Below are positions 61,403-64,000 of a stretch of DNA of 64,000 nucleotides, one piece after another. Both the position numbers and the translations under genes were made by a program. The notes under the pieces were generated by a model, which saw only the letters and a program-made list of their open reading frames with translations, was not told the DNA's origin and did not search any database. The stretch's first letter is position 1, and every line of letters starts with the position of its first letter. Source of the stretch: Micromonospora_G sp044901685 (GTDB lineage: Bacteria > Actinomycetota > Actinomycetes > Mycobacteriales > Micromonosporaceae); the NCBI RefSeq assembly GCF_044901685.1, contig NZ_JBJDPS010000001.1:558001-622000 (forward strand), given 5' to 3'.

Positions 61403-63928
61403 ATGGCACGCCGTACCGGCAAACCGCAGCGGGTCGACCTCTCCGCCTTCGACCAGGCGGGCGCGCGGGTGATGGACAACCCGCTCGCCACCGAGGTCGA
61501 GGACTCCTACCTGGAGTACGCGTTCTCGGTGATCCATTCCCGGGCGCTGCCGGACGCGCGCGACGGCCTCAAGCCGGTGCACCGCCGGATCCTCTTCTCC
61601 ATGAGCGAGCAGGGCTACCGGCCGGACCGTGGCCACGTGAAGTCGGCCCGGGTCGTCGGTGACGTGATGGGTAAGTACCACCCGCACGGCGACACCGCGA
61701 TCTACGACGCGATGGTCCGGCTGGCACAGCACTTCTCCCTCAACGCGCCCCTGATCGACGGCCACGGCAACTTCGGCTCACCGGACGACGGCCCGGCCGC
61801 CGCCCGCTACACCGAGGCACGGATGTCCCGCGAGGCGATGCTGCTGGTCGGAGAGCTGGGCGAGGGTACGGTCGACTTCCGCCCCAACTACGACGGGTCG
61901 CTGTCCGAGCCGAGCGTGCTGCCGGCGGCGTTCCCGAACCTGCTGGTCAACGGCACCTCCGGGATCGCGGTCGGGATGGCCACGAACATGATCCCGCACA
62001 ACCTCGGCGAGGTGGTCGCGGCGGCCCGGTGGCTGATCCGGCACCCGGACGCCTCGCTGGACAAGCTGATGGAGTTCGTGCCCGGACCGGACCTGCCGAC
62101 CGGAGGGCTGCTGCTCGGCCTGGACGAGGTGCGCAAGGCGTACGAGACCGGGCGCGGCGTGGTCCGGATGCGGGGACGGGTGACGATCGGCCCGCTGGAG
62201 GGCAGCCGGGGCCGGCAGGCCATCACGGTCACCGAACTGCCCTACGGGGTCGGGTCGGAGAAGGTGATCGAGGCGATCACGGACGAGGTCCGGGGCAAGG
62301 CGATCACCTCGGGCCCGCGCAAGGGGCAGCGGCAGCCGGCCCGGTTGCAGGGCATCGCCGACGTCAAGGACCTCACCGACCGGGAGAACGGCACCCGCCT
62401 GGTCATCGAGTGCAAGGTCGGGGTGAACCCACAGGCGCTGCTCGCCGACCTCTACCGGCTCACCCCGCTGGAGCAGTCGTTCGGGGTGAACAACCTGGTC
62501 CTGGTGGACGGGCAGCCGCAGACCCTCGGCCTCAAGGCGCTGCTGGAGGTCTTCCTCGCCCACCGCTACCAGGTGGTCACCCGCCGCACCACCTACCGGC
62601 GCCGCAAGCGGCAGGACCGGCTGCACCTGGTCGACGGACTGCTGATCGCGTTGCTCGACATCGACGAGGTGGTCCGGCTGATCCGGGGCAGCGACAACGC
62701 CCAGGCCGCCCGGGACGCGCTGATGGCGCGCTTCCAGCTCTCCGAGATCCAGGCCACCTACATCCTCGACACGCCGCTGCGGCGGCTGACCCGGTTCGAC
62801 CGGATCGAGCTCGAAGCCGAGCGGGACCAGTTGCGCACCGAGATCGCCGAGCTGTCGGCGATCCTGGACGACGAGAGCGTCCTGCGCCGGGTGGTCTCGG
62901 ACGAGCTGGCCGCGGTGGTCAAGGACTTCGCCACCGAGCGCCGCACGACGCTGGTCGACGGGGACCTCAAGGAGGTGCTCGCCGCGTCCGCGCCGGCCGG
63001 GCCGCTGGAGGTCGCCGACGACCCGTGCCAGGTGATCCTGTCGGCGACCGGCCTGGTCGCCCGGACCGCCGCCGAGTCCGAGGAGACCTCCGAGGGGCGT
63101 CGCCGCAACGGCCGTACAAAACACGACGCCGTACGGGCGGTTGTCCGTACCACCGCCCGTGGTCAGGTGCTCCTGGTCACGAGCGCGGGTCGGGCCTTCA
63201 AGGTCGACGTCCTGCCACTGCCGGTGCTGCCGGAGCAGGCCGGCACCGTGTCGGTCAGCGGCGGCATGTCCGTCTCGGAACTGGTGTCCCTGAACCCGGG
63301 GGAGACCGTGGTCGGCCTCTCCCCACTCGGCGAGCAGGGCGGTGCATCACCCGGTCTGGCACTGGGCACCCGTCAGGGAGTGGTGAAGGTCTGCGCGCCG
63401 GAATGGCCGGTACGCGCGGACGAGTTCGAGGTCATCGGCCTGCGCGAGGGTGACGCGGTGGTTGGCGCGACCTGGCTCACCGACGGCTCGGAGACGCTGG
63501 CGTTTGTCACCTCGGACGCCTCGCTGCTGCGCTTCGCCGCGTCGCTCGTACGCCCACAGGGGCTCAAGGGCGGCGGGATGGCCGGGGTGAACCTCGCCGC
63601 CGACGCGCAGGTCCTGTTCTTCGGCGCGATCCGCACCGACGACCCGGAGCAGGGTGAGCCGATGGTGGTGACCAGCACCGGCAGTGGCGTCAAGGTCACG
63701 CCGTTCGCGCTCTACCCGGCGAAGGGGCGGGCCACCGGCGGCGTCCGGGCCCAGCGCTTCCTGAAGGGCGAGACCCACCTCGTGGTGGCCTGGGTCGGGC
63801 CGCGCCCGGTCGGTATGGGCAAGCGGGGGGAGCCGCTCGCACTGCCAGAGCCCGACCAGCGCCGCGACGGATCCGGAGCCGCCGTCTTCGGTCCGGATCT
63901 GATTGGTCACCTGATCGAACGGGGATGA
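61403..63928 (+). CDS. Type II topoisomerase A subunit (ParC/GyrA-like)
   Basis: The 841-residue DNA-cleaving subunit has the quinolone-resistance-region block GKYHPHGDTAIYDAMVRLAQ and active-site Tyr136 (ARYTEARMS), followed by the coiled-coil gate and a C-terminal beta-pinwheel (from about 540). The pinwheel lacks a full GyrA box; I see no QRRGG(R/K)G, consistent with topoisomerase IV rather than gyrase. The ATG at 61403 gives the usual N-terminus; upstream codons to 61367 lack a site. It is coexpressed with the B subunit and ended by a strong hairpin. Confidence 0.87.
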   Translation: MARRTGKPQRVDLSAFDQAGARVMDNPLATEVEDSYLEYAFSVIHSRALPDARDGLKPVHRRILFSMSEQGYRPDRGHVKSARVVGDVMGKYHPHGDTAIYDAMVRLAQHFSLNAPLIDGHGNFGSPDDGPAAARYTEARMSREAMLLVGELGEGTVDFRPNYDGSLSEPSVLPAAFPNLLVNGTSGIAVGMATNMIPHNLGEVVAAARWLIRHPDASLDKLMEFVPGPDLPTGGLLLGLDEVRKAYETGRGVVRMRGRVTIGPLEGSRGRQAITVTELPYGVGSEKVIEAITDEVRGKAITSGPRKGQRQPARLQGIADVKDLTDRENGTRLVIECKVGVNPQALLADLYRLTPLEQSFGVNNLVLVDGQPQTLGLKALLEVFLAHRYQVVTRRTTYRRRKRQDRLHLVDGLLIALLDIDEVVRLIRGSDNAQAARDALMARFQLSEIQATYILDTPLRRLTRFDRIELEAERDQLRTEIAELSAILDDESVLRRVVSDELAAVVKDFATERRTTLVDGDLKEVLAASAPAGPLEVADDPCQVILSATGLVARTAAESEETSEGRRRNGRTKHDAVRAVVRTTARGQVLLVTSAGRAFKVDVLPLPVLPEQAGTVSVSGGMSVSELVSLNPGETVVGLSPLGEQGGASPGLALGTRQGVVKVCAPEWPVRADEFEVIGLREGDAVVGATWLTDGSETLAFVTSDASLLRFAASLVRPQGLKGGGMAGVNLAADAQVLFFGAIRTDDPEQGEPMVVTSTGSGVKVTPFALYPAKGRATGGVRAQRFLKGETHLVVAWVGPRPVGMGKRGEPLALPEPDQRRDGSGAAVFGPDLIGHLIERG

Positions 63929-63961
63929 CCGCGCGGGGATGACCATCCGAGGAGTGCGACC

Positions 63962-63992
63962 CGAGGAGTGCGACCGCCGGTCGCACTCCTCG
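63962..63992. terminator. Terminator after the topoisomerase A gene
   Basis: CGAGGAGTGCGACC and its exact complement form a 14-bp stem around GCC, 33 bases after the stop codon. A direct copy of the left arm (CGAGGAGTGCGAC) lies just before, at about 63949, giving an alternative pairing. Confidence 0.8.
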
Positions 63993-64000
63993 ATCCATGG

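Overview
The window is chromosomal DNA of a high-GC actinomycete, most likely from the Micromonosporaceae (Micromonospora or a close relative). This is an inference. It rests on the very high GC content and GC-rich codon use, AAGGAG-type ribosome binding sites, frequent GTG/TTG starts, Tat and Sec secreted glycan hydrolases, and a dispersed repeat with core AAGGAAGGGCCCC that I recall from Micromonospora intergenic regions. No rRNA, tRNA, CRISPR array or intact mobile element was recognised.

Layout. 1-2700: a small membrane protein, a charged hypothetical protein, an AT-richer gene-free stretch with an IS-end-like hairpin, and a kynurenine-formamidase-like cyclase. 2786-6792 (minus): a secreted GH13 amylase/pullulanase-type enzyme and a LacI regulator. 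7007-19716 (plus): an arabinose-glycan utilisation locus with a cytosolic GH127, a sugar ABC importer (binding lipoprotein and two permeases, no ATPase), a Tat-exported GH127 with a LamG domain, a secreted GH43 arabinanase-like enzyme, and a large secreted (alpha/alpha)6 hydrolase with two carbohydrate-binding modules. The first GH127 and the LacI gene diverge, and the space between them carries good LacI-type palindromes. 19858-25646: a cysteine-type formate dehydrogenase operon (small HTH-like protein, FdhA, FdhB, NrfD-like membrane subunit, 52-aa membrane peptide). 25779-33099: acyltransferase, M28 peptidase, a broken AbiEi/DUF559-type gene and a large secreted metzincin. 33363-41013: membrane protein plus rhodanese, winged-helix protein, an orphan NRPS-like condensation domain, an APC permease, a DUF1232 protein and small unknowns.

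41319-41553 is an extreme poly-G tract that looks like a sequencing or assembly artefact. 42148-52086 (minus) holds four consecutive secreted multidomain proteins: GH95-like, ThuA plus DUF1080 plus two discoidin domains, a glucose/sorbosone-dehydrogenase propeller with PKD/CBM6, and GH99. Three of the four share a fascin-like beta-trefoil module. I regard this as the most interesting system: a candidate extracellular oxidise-then-cleave (3-keto-glycoside) route combined with exo- and endo-glycosidases. 52569-54029: an XRE regulator with a well-defined promoter/operator, a truncated and frameshifted DUF4406-like gene, and a DeoR regulator. 54116-57381: a UvrA-like ABC protein divergent from a TetR regulator across a clear palindromic operator. 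57526-58929: GNAT and SDR. 59248-63928: an adjacent pair of type II topoisomerase B and A subunits ending in a strong terminator.

Most long overlapping antisense frames are high-GC shadows and are left out.
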